Source of the DNA: Haloferula sp. BvORR071
GTDB lineage: Bacteria > Verrucomicrobiota > Verrucomicrobiia > Verrucomicrobiales > Akkermansiaceae
Length of the DNA: 64,000 bases
Assembly (NCBI RefSeq): GCF_000739615.1
Contig: NZ_BATP01000060.1
Location: 1 to 64,000 of the forward strand
Direction: 5' to 3'
The stretch's first letter is position 1. Every line of letters starts with the position of its first letter. The notes below the pieces were generated by a model. The model was not told the origin of the DNA, ran no database searches, and worked only from the letters and a program-made list of their open reading frames with translations. The position numbers and the translations under genes are program-made. Positions 46,343-55,348 of this stretch are shown in pieces.

Positions 46343-47170
46343 TCAGGCGCCGGACTTCTGGAGATTCGCAGCTTTGCGCGCGGCGATCGCCTCGAACTGC
46401 TGGCGGAAGGCGGGGGATTGCTTGCGGGGCCCGGGAAGGGCATCGAGCAGGGCGAGGGCTGAATCGCAGGCATCCGCCGCGTCCTTGAAACGGCTGGCGT
46501 TTTCCAGAATGGCGGCGCGACGAAGGGATAGATCAACCGAGGGCCGGAAGCGGGCAGCGAGAGCATCCAAGCGGCGGAGCGCATCATCGTAGCGGCCAAG
46601 ACTGAGCTCGATCTCGATCGCCTTGTGATGGAGTCCGCTCAGGCAGCCGATCTTGGCCAAGCCGAGGTCGAGCACGGCGACGGCGGCTTCCGCGTCGCCG
46701 GATTGGCCGCGAGCCTGGAGCCACGCGGCGCAGGTCAGCACCTCCGAAGGGCCGGGCTCCACGGCGTGTTCGAGGTAGGCGCGCATCGCGGCGATGGCGT
46801 GGTCCCGATGGCCTGCTGTGTCTTCCGCATGGGCGAGGAAGAGGAGTCCGTCCGTAAACTTTGGCTGGCGGGCGACGATCGCGCGGGCCTTGGCCACGGC
46901 GCTGTCGCGTTCATCCTTGGCCAAGGCAAGCCGGGCGTCCACCAGCTGGTTTTCCGGGCTGTCCGGGCCCAGTTGCAGGAGCTGGGTGCTGATGGTGGCG
47001 GCTTCCGCCAGCTGATTGATGGACAGGTATAGCGCCGCCTTCTGGCGCAGCAATTCCTGATCATTCGGGGCCTGCGCCAGGTGGGCGTTGAGTTCGTCGA
47101 GCGTGTGGCGAGGGTCCGGATGGGCGGAGAGCGCCAGTGGCAGCAGGGCGAGGAGCAGGCTGATTCTCAT
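46343..47170 (-). CDS. Exported TPR protein
   Basis: 275 residues, signal peptide MRISLLLALLPLALSA, then ~six TPR-like units (LLRQKAALYLSINQLAEAATISTQLLQLG, DAALRRLDAL). Located 89 bp upstream of the histidine kinase on the same strand, so it may be cotranscribed. Periplasmic; likely a scaffold. Confidence 0.78.
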   Translation of the reverse strand: MRISLLLALLPLALSAHPDPRHTLDELNAHLAQAPNDQELLRQKAALYLSINQLAEAATISTQLLQLGPDSPENQLVDARLALAKDERDSAVAKARAIVARQPKFTDGLLFLAHAEDTAGHRDHAIAAMRAYLEHAVEPGPSEVLTCAAWLQARGQSGDAEAAVAVLDLGLAKIGCLSGLHHKAIEIELSLGRYDDALRRLDALAARFRPSVDLSLRRAAILENASRFKDAADACDSALALLDALPGPRKQSPAFRQQFEAIAARKAANLQKSGA

Positions 47171-47328
47171 GGCGCGGCAGGCGAGGGGTCAGAGAATTGG
47201 GCGGGCGGTAGGAGGGTCGAGGAATCTTGGATGACGAAATTGCCCGTTTGGCCCCGGGCTGCGCTGGAGCCATGGAGGCATGGAATCGTCTTGCCACCCC
47301 ATCGTCGGCGAAGCGCGTAATGGGCGCC

Positions 47329-48369
47329 ATGAACGACGTCAACCTGACCCGCCTGCCCGCCGCCGATCCTTCCCGGGCCTATCGCTATCGAGACGGCCTC
47401 TATGCCGCGGATCTGGTGACCGCCGCGCTCGTGCACCTGGATTTCTTCACCTGGTTGGCGGCGCATCCTTCCGACCTTGCCGGGATCTGCCGTCACTTCT
47501 CCTTCGCGGAGCGTCCGGCGGATGTGATGATGACGCTTTTTACGGCGAATGGCTTCGTCGCCTGTGGGGAGGGAGTCTTCAGCGTCACCGAATCGGGGCG
47601 GGCCTACCTGGTGGCGGAGTCGGCCTGGTCGCTGGCACCCTACTACCGCTCGCTCAAGGATAGGCCGGTGACCAAGGACTACCTCAAGGTCCTCACTACG
47701 GGGAAGCCGGCGAACTGGGGTGGCTACGAGGAGGACGATGCCGCCGATTGGCACCGCTCGATGGAGGACGAGGGCTTTGCCCGCCAGTTCACCGCGGCGA
47801 TGGATTGCCGGGGTGTGTTGTTAGGCCCCGCGATGGCGAAGGTGCTGGATCTCTCGCGCTGCTCGCGATTGCTGGATATTGGCGGCGGTTCGGGGATCTA
47901 CGCTTGCTCGCTGGTGGCGAATCATCCGCATCTCAAGGCCACGGTCTTCGATCAGGCCTCAGTCGAGAAGATCGCCCGCGTCCGGGTCGCGGAACTTGGC
48001 TTCGCGGAGCAGGTGGACGTGAGGGTGGGGGACATGCTGAAGGGGGAGCTGCCCGGTGGCTATGACCTGCACCTGTATTCCAACGTCTTGCACGACTGGG
48101 ACCTCCCGGAGGTCCGCCAGCTTCTGGCTACTTCCTTCCGGGCCCTCGAGCCGGGCGGCACCCTGATCATCCACGATGCCTTCATCAACGCGGACAAGAG
48201 CGGGCCGCTTCCGGTCGCGGAGTATTCGGCCCTGCTGATGCACTCGACCCAAGGGAAGTGCTACTCGACCAAGGAATACCAGGAATTGGCGATGGAAGCG
48301 GGCTTCCGCGGTTTTAGCTTCCAGACCACCGCGGCAGACCGCGGGGTGATGACCGCCGGGAAGCCATGA
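47329..48369 (+). CDS. SAM-dependent O-methyltransferase (AdoMet_MTase family 2 type)
   Basis: About 346 residues from the ATG at 47329 (47320 also possible). The N-terminal winged-helix-like half is followed by the Rossmann SAM domain with LLDIGGGSGIYACSL, VFDQ, and LYSNVLHDWDLPEVRQLL plus GGTLIIHDAFI, typical of the plant-type O-methyltransferase/acetylserotonin methyltransferase family used on small molecules. The HDWD block contains the general-base region. Substrate unknown. It overlaps the following small gene by four bases. Confidence 0.88.
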   Translation: MNDVNLTRLPAADPSRAYRYRDGLYAADLVTAALVHLDFFTWLAAHPSDLAGICRHFSFAERPADVMMTLFTANGFVACGEGVFSVTESGRAYLVAESAWSLAPYYRSLKDRPVTKDYLKVLTTGKPANWGGYEEDDAADWHRSMEDEGFARQFTAAMDCRGVLLGPAMAKVLDLSRCSRLLDIGGGSGIYACSLVANHPHLKATVFDQASVEKIARVRVAELGFAEQVDVRVGDMLKGELPGGYDLHLYSNVLHDWDLPEVRQLLATSFRALEPGGTLIIHDAFINADKSGPLPVAEYSALLMHSTQGKCYSTKEYQELAMEAGFRGFSFQTTAADRGVMTAGKP

Positions 48370-48794
48370 ACGCCAAGGTCAAACGCTTACTTCTCATCGC
48401 GTTGGTTCCTGTATTTGCAGCGATCGGCGTGATGGTCTGGATCTCCCGAGAACGAGAAAGGCCCCGTGGTCCGGCGCTGCCGGCCTTCGATTCGGCGCAG
48501 CTCTCCCGCCATGACATTACCCCGAGAGAGATCGTGGAGCAGAAACTGCCTGCCGCTGACCTTGGGCGCTTGCGCTCGGAATTGGAGGCCGCCGTCTTCG
48601 ACCGGGAGCCCATGAAATGGGTGTATCTGGGGCAACTCGAACTCCTCGTGGGTGGAGCAAAGGTCTTGGCGATCGACCTGTTCCGTGGAGCGGGCGATTT
48701 CCTGCCGGTCCGGATCGGCAAGCAGTACTACCGGCTTCGCTCGCCGGGGGTGCTTGGGGAGTTGTTGAAATCCAAAGATTTGCCACCGGATTGA
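48366..48794 (+). CDS. Small membrane-anchored protein
   Basis: 142 residues: an N-terminal transmembrane helix (LLLIALVPVFAAIGVMVWI) and a small soluble domain. ATGA overlap with the methyltransferase indicates translational coupling. No family recognised. Confidence 0.75.
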   Translation: MNAKVKRLLLIALVPVFAAIGVMVWISRERERPRGPALPAFDSAQLSRHDITPREIVEQKLPAADLGRLRSELEAAVFDREPMKWVYLGQLELLVGGAKVLAIDLFRGAGDFLPVRIGKQYYRLRSPGVLGELLKSKDLPPD

Positions 48795-48876
48795 TTTCCC
48801 GGACAATTTTCTAGAGACAAGTTGCCTCGCGAGTGGTTTTACGGGACAAGACCGCCAGCCGAACGACCCAGCCCGA

Positions 48877-50592
48877 ATGACCGACTTGTTGATCGACCCC
48901 GCCCGCCGTAGCGGCTGCCAAGACTTGGAAAAACTCGGTGAAGTGCTGGAGAGCGCGGCCCAACGGCAGCGTTCGCCCATCGATGATGTGCTGGACGCCG
49001 GCGTCGTGGACGAGGAACCCTACATGCGCGAACTTGCCGCCGAACTCGACATCGAGTGGCTGGAGAGCATCCCGCAGGCCGAGGCCCCGCTGCCGCTGCG
49101 TGAGGCCTGTGGCCCGCGCGTGGCCCTGCGCCACCGCCTCTTGCCGGTGGAGATCACCGGGAAGGGTGAGGGGGAGACCCCGCACCTGAAGCTGGCGACC
49201 TTCGATCCTTTCAATCTGGTCGCCCGCCAGGCCGTCGCCCAGGAAATCACGATGCCGGTGGAGTGGTGCATGGCCTCGCGCCGCCGCATTCACGAGTCCC
49301 TGCGCCGCCTCTACGGTGTGGGTGCCGATACCTTCGAGCAGATCCTCGAGGGCCGTGAGCTCGACTACGATCATCTCGAAGGCCACGACGAGGCGAACAT
49401 CATCGACGCCGACGAGGACGAGGAGGCCAGCGTGGTGAAGTTCGTGAACCAGATCATCCGCGAGGCGCTGGACCAGCGTGCGACGGATATTCACGTCGAG
49501 CCCCTCGCGAGCAACCTGCGGATCCGCTACCGCATCGACGGCAAGCTGCTGGAGGTGACGGTGCCGGAAAATATCAAGGCGCTGCAAAGCGCGGTGATTG
49601 CCCGTCTCAAGATCATGTCGCGCCTCGACATCGCCGAGCGCCGCCTGCCGCAGGACGGACGTATCAATCTCCAGTTTGAAGGCCACACCATCGACGTCCG
49701 CGTTGCCACAGTGCCGACCGTGGAAGGCGAGAGCGTGGCGCTCCGCTTGCTGAACCAAGAGAAGTTCAACTTGGACAAGCTGGGCATGGAACACCACGTG
49801 CGCTCGAAGATCGAGAGCCTGCTGCACATTTCCAACGGCATCATCCTGATCACCGGTCCCACCGGTTCGGGTAAGTCGACGAGCCTTTATTCCTTCCTCA
49901 GCGAGATCAACCACCCGGACCGCCGCATCGTCACGATCGAGGATCCGGTGGAAAACAAGCTTTCCGGGGTGATGCAGATCGCGGTGAAGTCGGACATTGG
50001 CCTGACCTTCGCCGCCGGCCTGCGCTCGATCCTGCGTGCCGATCCGAACGTGGTGATGATCGGGGAAATCCGCGACCTTGAGACCGCGGAAATCGCCATC
50101 CGCGCCTCGCTCACCGGTCACTTGGTGTTCTCCACCCTTCACACCAACGATGCGCTCGGTGGTATCAGTCGTTTGATTGACATGGGTGTGGAGCCCTTCC
50201 TGGTTTCTGCCGCCGTTCGTGCCTTCTTGGCGCAACGCCTCGTCCGCCGTCTCTGCCCACACTGCAAGGTGCCGCGGGAGTTCACCATGGACGATCGCCG
50301 CGATCTGGGCATCCCGATGAATCTGGAAGGCCAGCCTTTCAAGGCGAAGGGTTGTGACCGCTGCCGCGGCACCGGCTTCCAAGGTCGTATCGCCATTTAC
50401 GAAGTGGTCGTGCTTAGCCAAGCCATGCAGGACATGGTGGCCCACGGGGCGACCGTTCCAGAGATCCGCGCGCAGTCGGTCAAGGAAGGCTTCGTGCCGA
50501 TGCGTGGCTACGGCTGGATGAAGGTGATGCAAGGTATGACCACGATCGAAGAGGTCATCTCCGTGACCTCGACCGATATCGCGACCGAGTGA
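48877..50592 (+). CDS. GspE/PilB-type secretion ATPase
   Basis: 571 residues. MshEN-like N-terminal domains (~1-150) precede the AAA-like ATPase core: Walker A LITGPTGSGKST (~325-335), Asp box TLHTNDALGG, Walker B VVMIGEIRDLETAE, and a tetracysteine zinc cluster CPHC ... CDRC. It powers pseudopilus or type IV pilus assembly in the inner membrane. Followed by the gspF/pilC gene 21 bp away; other T2SS/T4P genes are not in the window. Confidence 0.95.
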   Translation: MTDLLIDPARRSGCQDLEKLGEVLESAAQRQRSPIDDVLDAGVVDEEPYMRELAAELDIEWLESIPQAEAPLPLREACGPRVALRHRLLPVEITGKGEGETPHLKLATFDPFNLVARQAVAQEITMPVEWCMASRRRIHESLRRLYGVGADTFEQILEGRELDYDHLEGHDEANIIDADEDEEASVVKFVNQIIREALDQRATDIHVEPLASNLRIRYRIDGKLLEVTVPENIKALQSAVIARLKIMSRLDIAERRLPQDGRINLQFEGHTIDVRVATVPTVEGESVALRLLNQEKFNLDKLGMEHHVRSKIESLLHISNGIILITGPTGSGKSTSLYSFLSEINHPDRRIVTIEDPVENKLSGVMQIAVKSDIGLTFAAGLRSILRADPNVVMIGEIRDLETAEIAIRASLTGHLVFSTLHTNDALGGISRLIDMGVEPFLVSAAVRAFLAQRLVRRLCPHCKVPREFTMDDRRDLGIPMNLEGQPFKAKGCDRCRGTGFQGRIAIYEVVVLSQAMQDMVAHGATVPEIRAQSVKEGFVPMRGYGWMKVMQGMTTIEEVISVTSTDIATE

Positions 50593-50613
50593 GAATAGAA
50601 TTTCCCGACTGAC

Positions 50614-51918
50614 GTGCCCATCTTCGCATATAAAGCCTTGAGTGCCTCCGGCGGCGTCCAGACCGGCGAGGTGGATGCCGCGGACCGCCCGGAAGCACTG
50701 CGCGTGCTCGACCGCCGTGGCCTGCAACCGGTCAGCCTGAAGGAATCCGCTTCTGGAACCGTCTCTGCGGCGAAAAAGAAGTCGAAGAACGAGCCGGGGC
50801 CGAAGCCTGCGCCGAGATCCGCGGCGGCGAGGGACAACAAGGCCAAGGAGGCGGACAACACTCCCGAAGGTCCGCTCAAGATCAAGCGAGCCGAGGTGAT
50901 CATGTTCACCGAGGAGCTCTCCGATATGCTCGGGGCTGGTCTCCAGCTTGAGCCGGCGCTCCAGTCGATGGAGAACCGCCAGGAACTCGGCGGCCTGAAG
51001 GAAGTCGCCAGCCGCATCCGCCAGTTGGTGCGCGACGGTATGAATTTCTCCACCGCGCTCAAGCGGGTGAGCCCGAGCTTCGGCCCGCTGTATTGCTCGC
51101 TGGCTGCTGCGGGTGAGGCATCCGGTGCCTTGGATACGATTCTCAAGCGCCAGGCCCACTACCTCAAGACACTCTCCGAACTGCAGGCGCGCCTGATCCT
51201 GGCGCTGATCTATCCGGCCTTCCTCGTGCTCGCCGGTATCGGTGTGGCGGTGGTCTTCGTGACGGTGCTGATCCCGCAGCTGACCAAGTTGATCGAGAGC
51301 ACGCCGGGCGGCAAGCTGCCCGCACCGATCAAGTTCATGATGATGGCGGCGGATGGGGTGAAGGCGTATTGGTACGTCATCCTGATCCTGATCGTGGCCG
51401 CGGGTCTGTTCTTCAAGGCATGGAAGGACAATCCGGATAACCGGATGACCTGGGACAGCTTCAAGCTGCGTGCGCCCATGATCGGGCCGGTGGTGGCAAG
51501 CCGCTTCTACGTGCAGTTCCTCGAAACGATGGCGAACCTCGCGGGCAACGGTCTGCCGTTGCTGCGTGCGCTGGAGCTTTCGCGGGATGCCACCCAAAAC
51601 CTGGCCTTGCGCGGCCAGCTCAACGTGGTGATCGACCAGGTCGGTGACGGTCGGGCCTTCTCGAAAGCACTGATCCGCACGGGTGCCTTCCCGCCGCTCT
51701 TGATCGACATGGTCTCGGTGGGTGAGCAGACCGGCAAGCTGGACATGTCCCTGCGCCGTGCCGCGGAGCGCTACGACAAGGAACTCGACAAGAGCTTGTC
51801 CCGCATCATGGCGCTGATCATGCCGACGATCCTCATCATCATGGCCAGCCTGATCGGCACCATGGCCTACCTGATGATCACGGCGATCTTCCAGACGATC
51901 AAGAACCTGCAGCACTGA
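50614..51918 (+). CDS. GspF/PilC-type secretion membrane protein
   Basis: 434 residues, start GTG (PIFAYKALSASGGVQTGEVDA is the classical N-terminus). Two T2SSF domains each with helical bundles and three hydrophobic helices (LILALIYPAFLVLAGIGVAVVFV, YVILILIVAAGLFF, IMALIMPTILIIMASLIGTMAYLM). A Lys/Pro-rich insert at ~50-85 (AKKKSKNEPGPKPAPRSAA) is unusual. Platform protein that couples the ATPase to pilin assembly. Confidence 0.94.
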   Translation: MPIFAYKALSASGGVQTGEVDAADRPEALRVLDRRGLQPVSLKESASGTVSAAKKKSKNEPGPKPAPRSAAARDNKAKEADNTPEGPLKIKRAEVIMFTEELSDMLGAGLQLEPALQSMENRQELGGLKEVASRIRQLVRDGMNFSTALKRVSPSFGPLYCSLAAAGEASGALDTILKRQAHYLKTLSELQARLILALIYPAFLVLAGIGVAVVFVTVLIPQLTKLIESTPGGKLPAPIKFMMMAADGVKAYWYVILILIVAAGLFFKAWKDNPDNRMTWDSFKLRAPMIGPVVASRFYVQFLETMANLAGNGLPLLRALELSRDATQNLALRGQLNVVIDQVGDGRAFSKALIRTGAFPPLLIDMVSVGEQTGKLDMSLRRAAERYDKELDKSLSRIMALIMPTILIIMASLIGTMAYLMITAIFQTIKNLQH

Positions 51919-51943
51919 TCCGGCTACTAGCTCTCCGCCGCCC

Positions 51944-52069
51944 ATGACCTCCAGGGGAGTCTTCAAGCAACTGGAGGCATGGGGCGACCCGAAGGCGAAG
52001 GCTATAATATGCCAGGCACGGGGCTTCAGTCCGGATCGATCTGCTGGTGAGGGGGAAGTGAGGGGCGTC
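51944..52069 (+). pseudogene. Possible N-terminal remnant of an AlkD-type DNA glycosylase gene
   Basis: The first residues, MTSRGVFKQLEAWGDPKAKAI, resemble the start of AlkD-type DNA alkylation repair proteins (xxQLxALGDxKxRAxN). The match is lost after ~25 codons and the frame then runs into antisense of the next gene. The region between GspF and the repeat protein has nothing else. Only a resemblance, from memory of the family. Confidence 0.35.
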
Positions 52070-53311
52070 TTACCGCACTTCCAATGCCTCCTTCACCGCC
52101 TGCGGAAGCTCATGCTTCTCCATCCACTCCTTTGCGGCGGTGGGATCCTGCCTCCGCCAGTTCCCCAGTAATTCCTGGTAGCGGGCATTCCGCTGCGACT
52201 CGTCGGTGAGGCGCGGCACAAGGTCGAGCGAAAGGAGCGGTGCGTCGTTGCGCGCTTCGCTGAGGAAGGAGTTCAGTTTCGCCTCGTCGAATTCCGGCAT
52301 GGACCGTTCGAAATACTCCAGCGCTGCCTGCTCGTTTCCCCGGAGGAGATAGGCAGAATAGACTCCATGGTAGGCCCCGTTCCGCAGCGGTCCTTCCGCG
52401 ACTTGGTCGATGGCAGTAGTGGCCGCTTTCTCGTCGGAAGTAAGCCATGCCCGGTAAATGTAGCTGTAATTGCTGGAATCCGCGAGCTGAGGATACTCTC
52501 GCATCCATTCCAGCTTCTCCGCGGTGCGAGAGCCCGGCAGGGCTGAGATTACGATTCCCGCGGCAGCTTGGCGGAGTTGCTCTGGCATGGCCTCGACCCA
52601 TGCCCTGGCTTTGGCGGGCTCTTCGACGCCGAGGGTCTTCGGAACGATGTATTCCAATGCCCACTTTTGTTCTGAAGGCGTGAGTTTCTCCAGCATAGCC
52701 TGGGCGACTTTTGGATCTTTCTTCATCGCCATCTTGATCACCTGTCCCTCCATGGCGAGCTTCTCGGACAGATCGTGGCGTTGGATCCAATCCATGGCTG
52801 CGGCGGGGTCGCTCTCAGCCCAGACGCCGAGCAAGGGCGTCAATGCTGAGCTCGGTGCCTTGGCGAGTTGCTCCATGGCGATCGCCGGCTCCTTCTCCAC
52901 CCACGCCGAGAGGACCATGCGGCACTCGGGTGAACCGGGCCCGAGGCCGAGGGTATTGAGAGCCTCGGCCGCCATGAGGTAGTCCTCCGAGCTGTAGTTC
53001 TCTAACAGTCTGGCAAGGCTGCGGCAGCGGTCAGCGACGTTGCCTGTGGCGCAGATTTGGAGAATCTGCTCGCGCGCCTGATTGATGTCTGCATGAACGC
53101 GGGTGGCTTTGGGCGAGCCGGCTGCTCCATCAGACACTCCCAACTTGCTGGAACTATTGTTCGAAGCGTGGGATTCCTTGAGTGGGGCCTTTGCGGAGAG
53201 GGCAGCTGGCTCCGCGGCGGCATGTTTGCGCACATGGGGTAGCGCCACCAGGCAGGCTGAGCCTGCCAGCAGGGAAACCGTGATCGCGATGGTAAGCGTC
53301 GTGGCTCTCAT
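52070..53311 (-). CDS. Membrane-anchored periplasmic helical-repeat protein (partner of sigma fusion 1)
   Basis: 413 residues. An N-terminal signal-anchor (TTLTIAITVSLLAGSACLVAL) leads to a Ser/Ala linker and ~300 residues of helical repeats with the sequence W(A/V)E.(D/E)PA.AM..(L/I/W), for example WAESDPAAAMDWIQRH and AWVEKEPAIAMEQL. Its C-terminus DPTAAKEWMEKHELPQAVKEAL matches those of the sigma fusion proteins. Not a TPR in strict consensus. It lies 24 bp downstream of sigma fusion 1 and is surely cotranscribed. Confidence 0.85.
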   Translation of the reverse strand: MRATTLTIAITVSLLAGSACLVALPHVRKHAAAEPAALSAKAPLKESHASNNSSSKLGVSDGAAGSPKATRVHADINQAREQILQICATGNVADRCRSLARLLENYSSEDYLMAAEALNTLGLGPGSPECRMVLSAWVEKEPAIAMEQLAKAPSSALTPLLGVWAESDPAAAMDWIQRHDLSEKLAMEGQVIKMAMKKDPKVAQAMLEKLTPSEQKWALEYIVPKTLGVEEPAKARAWVEAMPEQLRQAAAGIVISALPGSRTAEKLEWMREYPQLADSSNYSYIYRAWLTSDEKAATTAIDQVAEGPLRNGAYHGVYSAYLLRGNEQAALEYFERSMPEFDEAKLNSFLSEARNDAPLLSLDLVPRLTDESQRNARYQELLGNWRRQDPTAAKEWMEKHELPQAVKEALEVR

Positions 53312-53335
53312 GGATTGAAGGATCCTTGTTGCATT

Positions 53336-55231
53336 CTACTCGGGCTTCGCAGGGATCTGGGCGAGTCTTTGGCGCACTTGGTCGGGGACGGGATTCCGTC
53401 TCATCCAGTCTTGAGCCGCTTCCTTGCTGGACTCTTGATAGCGCCTCAGTGCGGTGAAGAGAGCTTCGTCGCGCAAGGTGGTATCCCGGATCCCTTGGAT
53501 CCGATCGAGCATGCCGGCCGGATCTAGGATGACCGCCATCGGAGCGAGTTTCGCCATGCTCTCCTCGGTCGCGGTCTCCGGATACTTCTCCAGCACCTCG
53601 AAGGCCTTCGCCGGGTCCTTGAGGAGCGTCTTTTCACAGACCGTCATCACCGATTGTTTGCGGATCTCTCCGGAAGGAAGATTCCCGAGTGCCGTGATGG
53701 CACTCCCCGGCGATTCACTCGCCCAGCTTTCGAAGACCTCGGCGATCTTCCTGGGACTGCCGACCGCTGGATGACGAAGCAGCAGCCTCACCACCTGGTC
53801 GGGGCGATCCTGCGAGCTAACCGTGGCAATCCGCTCAACCAATCGGTCTTCCAATGCGGGGTCGCTGACCTGGGGCAGCAAGCGGTTGATGGCATCCGCT
53901 TGCTCCCGCATGCTTGCCCAGATATTCAAAAGAGCTTGGGCTCGCTGCTCCTTGTCTGGCATGGCTTCGACCACCTCAAGGGCCTTCCCGGGATCCGTGG
54001 CGGCGATGCCACTCAGCACATAGCCGAGCGGCACATTGGACCTGTGCTTCTCTGCCCAAGCAATGGCCGCAGCAGGATCGAGGTCCGCCCAGCTCATGAG
54101 TACCCTGCCAAGATGATAGAAGTTGTTGCTGGCTTCCGCATATTCCAGCGCGGCGCGGGTGTCCACCTTGGTCCAGGCGGCGAGGAAGAGGTGATACTCT
54201 TCCACCGAGGTGTATTGCTCCTTGTTGCGGGCACCGAGGAATTCAGCGGCTTCCCGGAATTGGTCCGGCCGCAGCGCATCAATGAAGGCAAGCAGCTCGC
54301 GCTGGCGCTTGGCTTGGCTTTCAATCTCGAGGATCTGCTTCAGCCACTCCAGACGACCCGCGGTGCCCGCAGGCATCTTGCGCTCCGTGCGGCTGCGCTC
54401 GGGGCGGGTGGATGCGGTCGTGGCAAGAGAGGGTGAAGTGCTGTTAGATGGAGCGGTTCCGGTAGCCAATCCTCTGGTGGCGACCACGGAATAGCCTGCG
54501 GAGACCAGGAAGATCAGGGCGGCGGCGGCGATGGTGGATTTCTGCGTGGCATTCATGGCGAGAGCCGCCGCATGCAGCGGCGTGGGGGCGAGGGGCGCAA
54601 TTCCTTGCGAGGCTTTGAGAACGGAGGCTGCCAGCGACGGCGGTACCGGTGCCGCTGCGTGGACAGGCAACAAGGTCGCGAGGGCGGTGGCGGTGGTGGC
54701 GATGCCGCGCTTGGCGAGCATCCCGCGCAGCCGCTCCAGCGCCCGGGAGGCGCGCTTCCTTGCGACTGCTTCCGTCACGCCGAGCTGGCTGGCGATCGCC
54801 GCATGAGGCTGATCGCAGTAGAAGCGCAGCACCAGCACGCTGCGCTCAGCAGCGGGGAGATCGTTCACCAATTGGTCCACGACCGGGGCGAGCGAGGACC
54901 ATGTGGGTTCGGGGTCATTGCTCATGGGATGGGGGCTTGCGAGTTCGCGTTGCTTGCGGCGCTCCTCGGCGCGAACCAAGTCGATCGCCAGATGACGGCA
55001 GACACGGTGCAGCCACGCCGGCAGCGGCAGGTCGGTGGGAATCATGGCGGCGCGCGAGGCGAGCCGGATGAAGGTCTGCTGCGCTATGTCCTTCGCCAAA
55101 TGCTCATTCCGCGTGACCCGCAGTGCCACCCCATGGACCAGTCCGAGGTGCCGCTCGACGAGAACACGGAAGGCCGTCTCGTCCCCACCGGCGGTGTAGC
55201 GGCTCAAGAGCTGGCGATCGCTTGCTTCCAT
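53336..55231 (-). CDS. ECF sigma factor fused to membrane segment and periplasmic repeats (pair 1)
   Basis: 631 residues. Sigma region 2 (~15-95, LVERHLGLVHGVALRVTRNEHLAKDIAQQ then RLASRAAMIPTDLPLPAWLHRV) and region 4 (~115-175, LVNDLPAAERSVLVLRFYCDQPHAAIASQLGVTE) are complete. An Ala/Pro linker leads to a transmembrane segment at ~231-250 (STIAAAALIFLVSAGYSVV), then ~370 residues of repeats such as WADLDPAAAIAWAEKH and SWASESPGSAI, and an ending EAAQDWMRRNPVPDQVRQRL. The sigma part must be cytoplasmic, the repeats periplasmic. Membrane tethering would need proteolysis or a different mode of release; inferred. Confidence 0.92.
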   Translation of the reverse strand: MEASDRQLLSRYTAGGDETAFRVLVERHLGLVHGVALRVTRNEHLAKDIAQQTFIRLASRAAMIPTDLPLPAWLHRVCRHLAIDLVRAEERRKQRELASPHPMSNDPEPTWSSLAPVVDQLVNDLPAAERSVLVLRFYCDQPHAAIASQLGVTEAVARKRASRALERLRGMLAKRGIATTATALATLLPVHAAAPVPPSLAASVLKASQGIAPLAPTPLHAAALAMNATQKSTIAAAALIFLVSAGYSVVATRGLATGTAPSNSTSPSLATTASTRPERSRTERKMPAGTAGRLEWLKQILEIESQAKRQRELLAFIDALRPDQFREAAEFLGARNKEQYTSVEEYHLFLAAWTKVDTRAALEYAEASNNFYHLGRVLMSWADLDPAAAIAWAEKHRSNVPLGYVLSGIAATDPGKALEVVEAMPDKEQRAQALLNIWASMREQADAINRLLPQVSDPALEDRLVERIATVSSQDRPDQVVRLLLRHPAVGSPRKIAEVFESWASESPGSAITALGNLPSGEIRKQSVMTVCEKTLLKDPAKAFEVLEKYPETATEESMAKLAPMAVILDPAGMLDRIQGIRDTTLRDEALFTALRRYQESSKEAAQDWMRRNPVPDQVRQRLAQIPAKPE

Positions 55232-55348
55232 GTTTCAGCCCGGATCCGGCACCGGTCCGGGAATGTGACCGGAAAAATCCGGAAAGGGAAAATTCGCAAT
55301 TCATCTCTTTCACTTCCGGTGGCCCGCCGCTCCGCCCTAGACTGCGGC

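Noticed and set aside
48811-51966. 1051-residue open frame antisense to gspE and gspF
   Set aside because: It runs exactly opposite two well-supported genes with clear motifs; its composition (His/Arg/Gln-rich) is typical of antisense frames in GC-rich DNA.
53336-55231. Two separate genes (sigma factor and repeat protein) instead of a fusion
   Set aside because: One continuous frame without an internal start in the linker; the paralogue at 61281-63194 has the same architecture.
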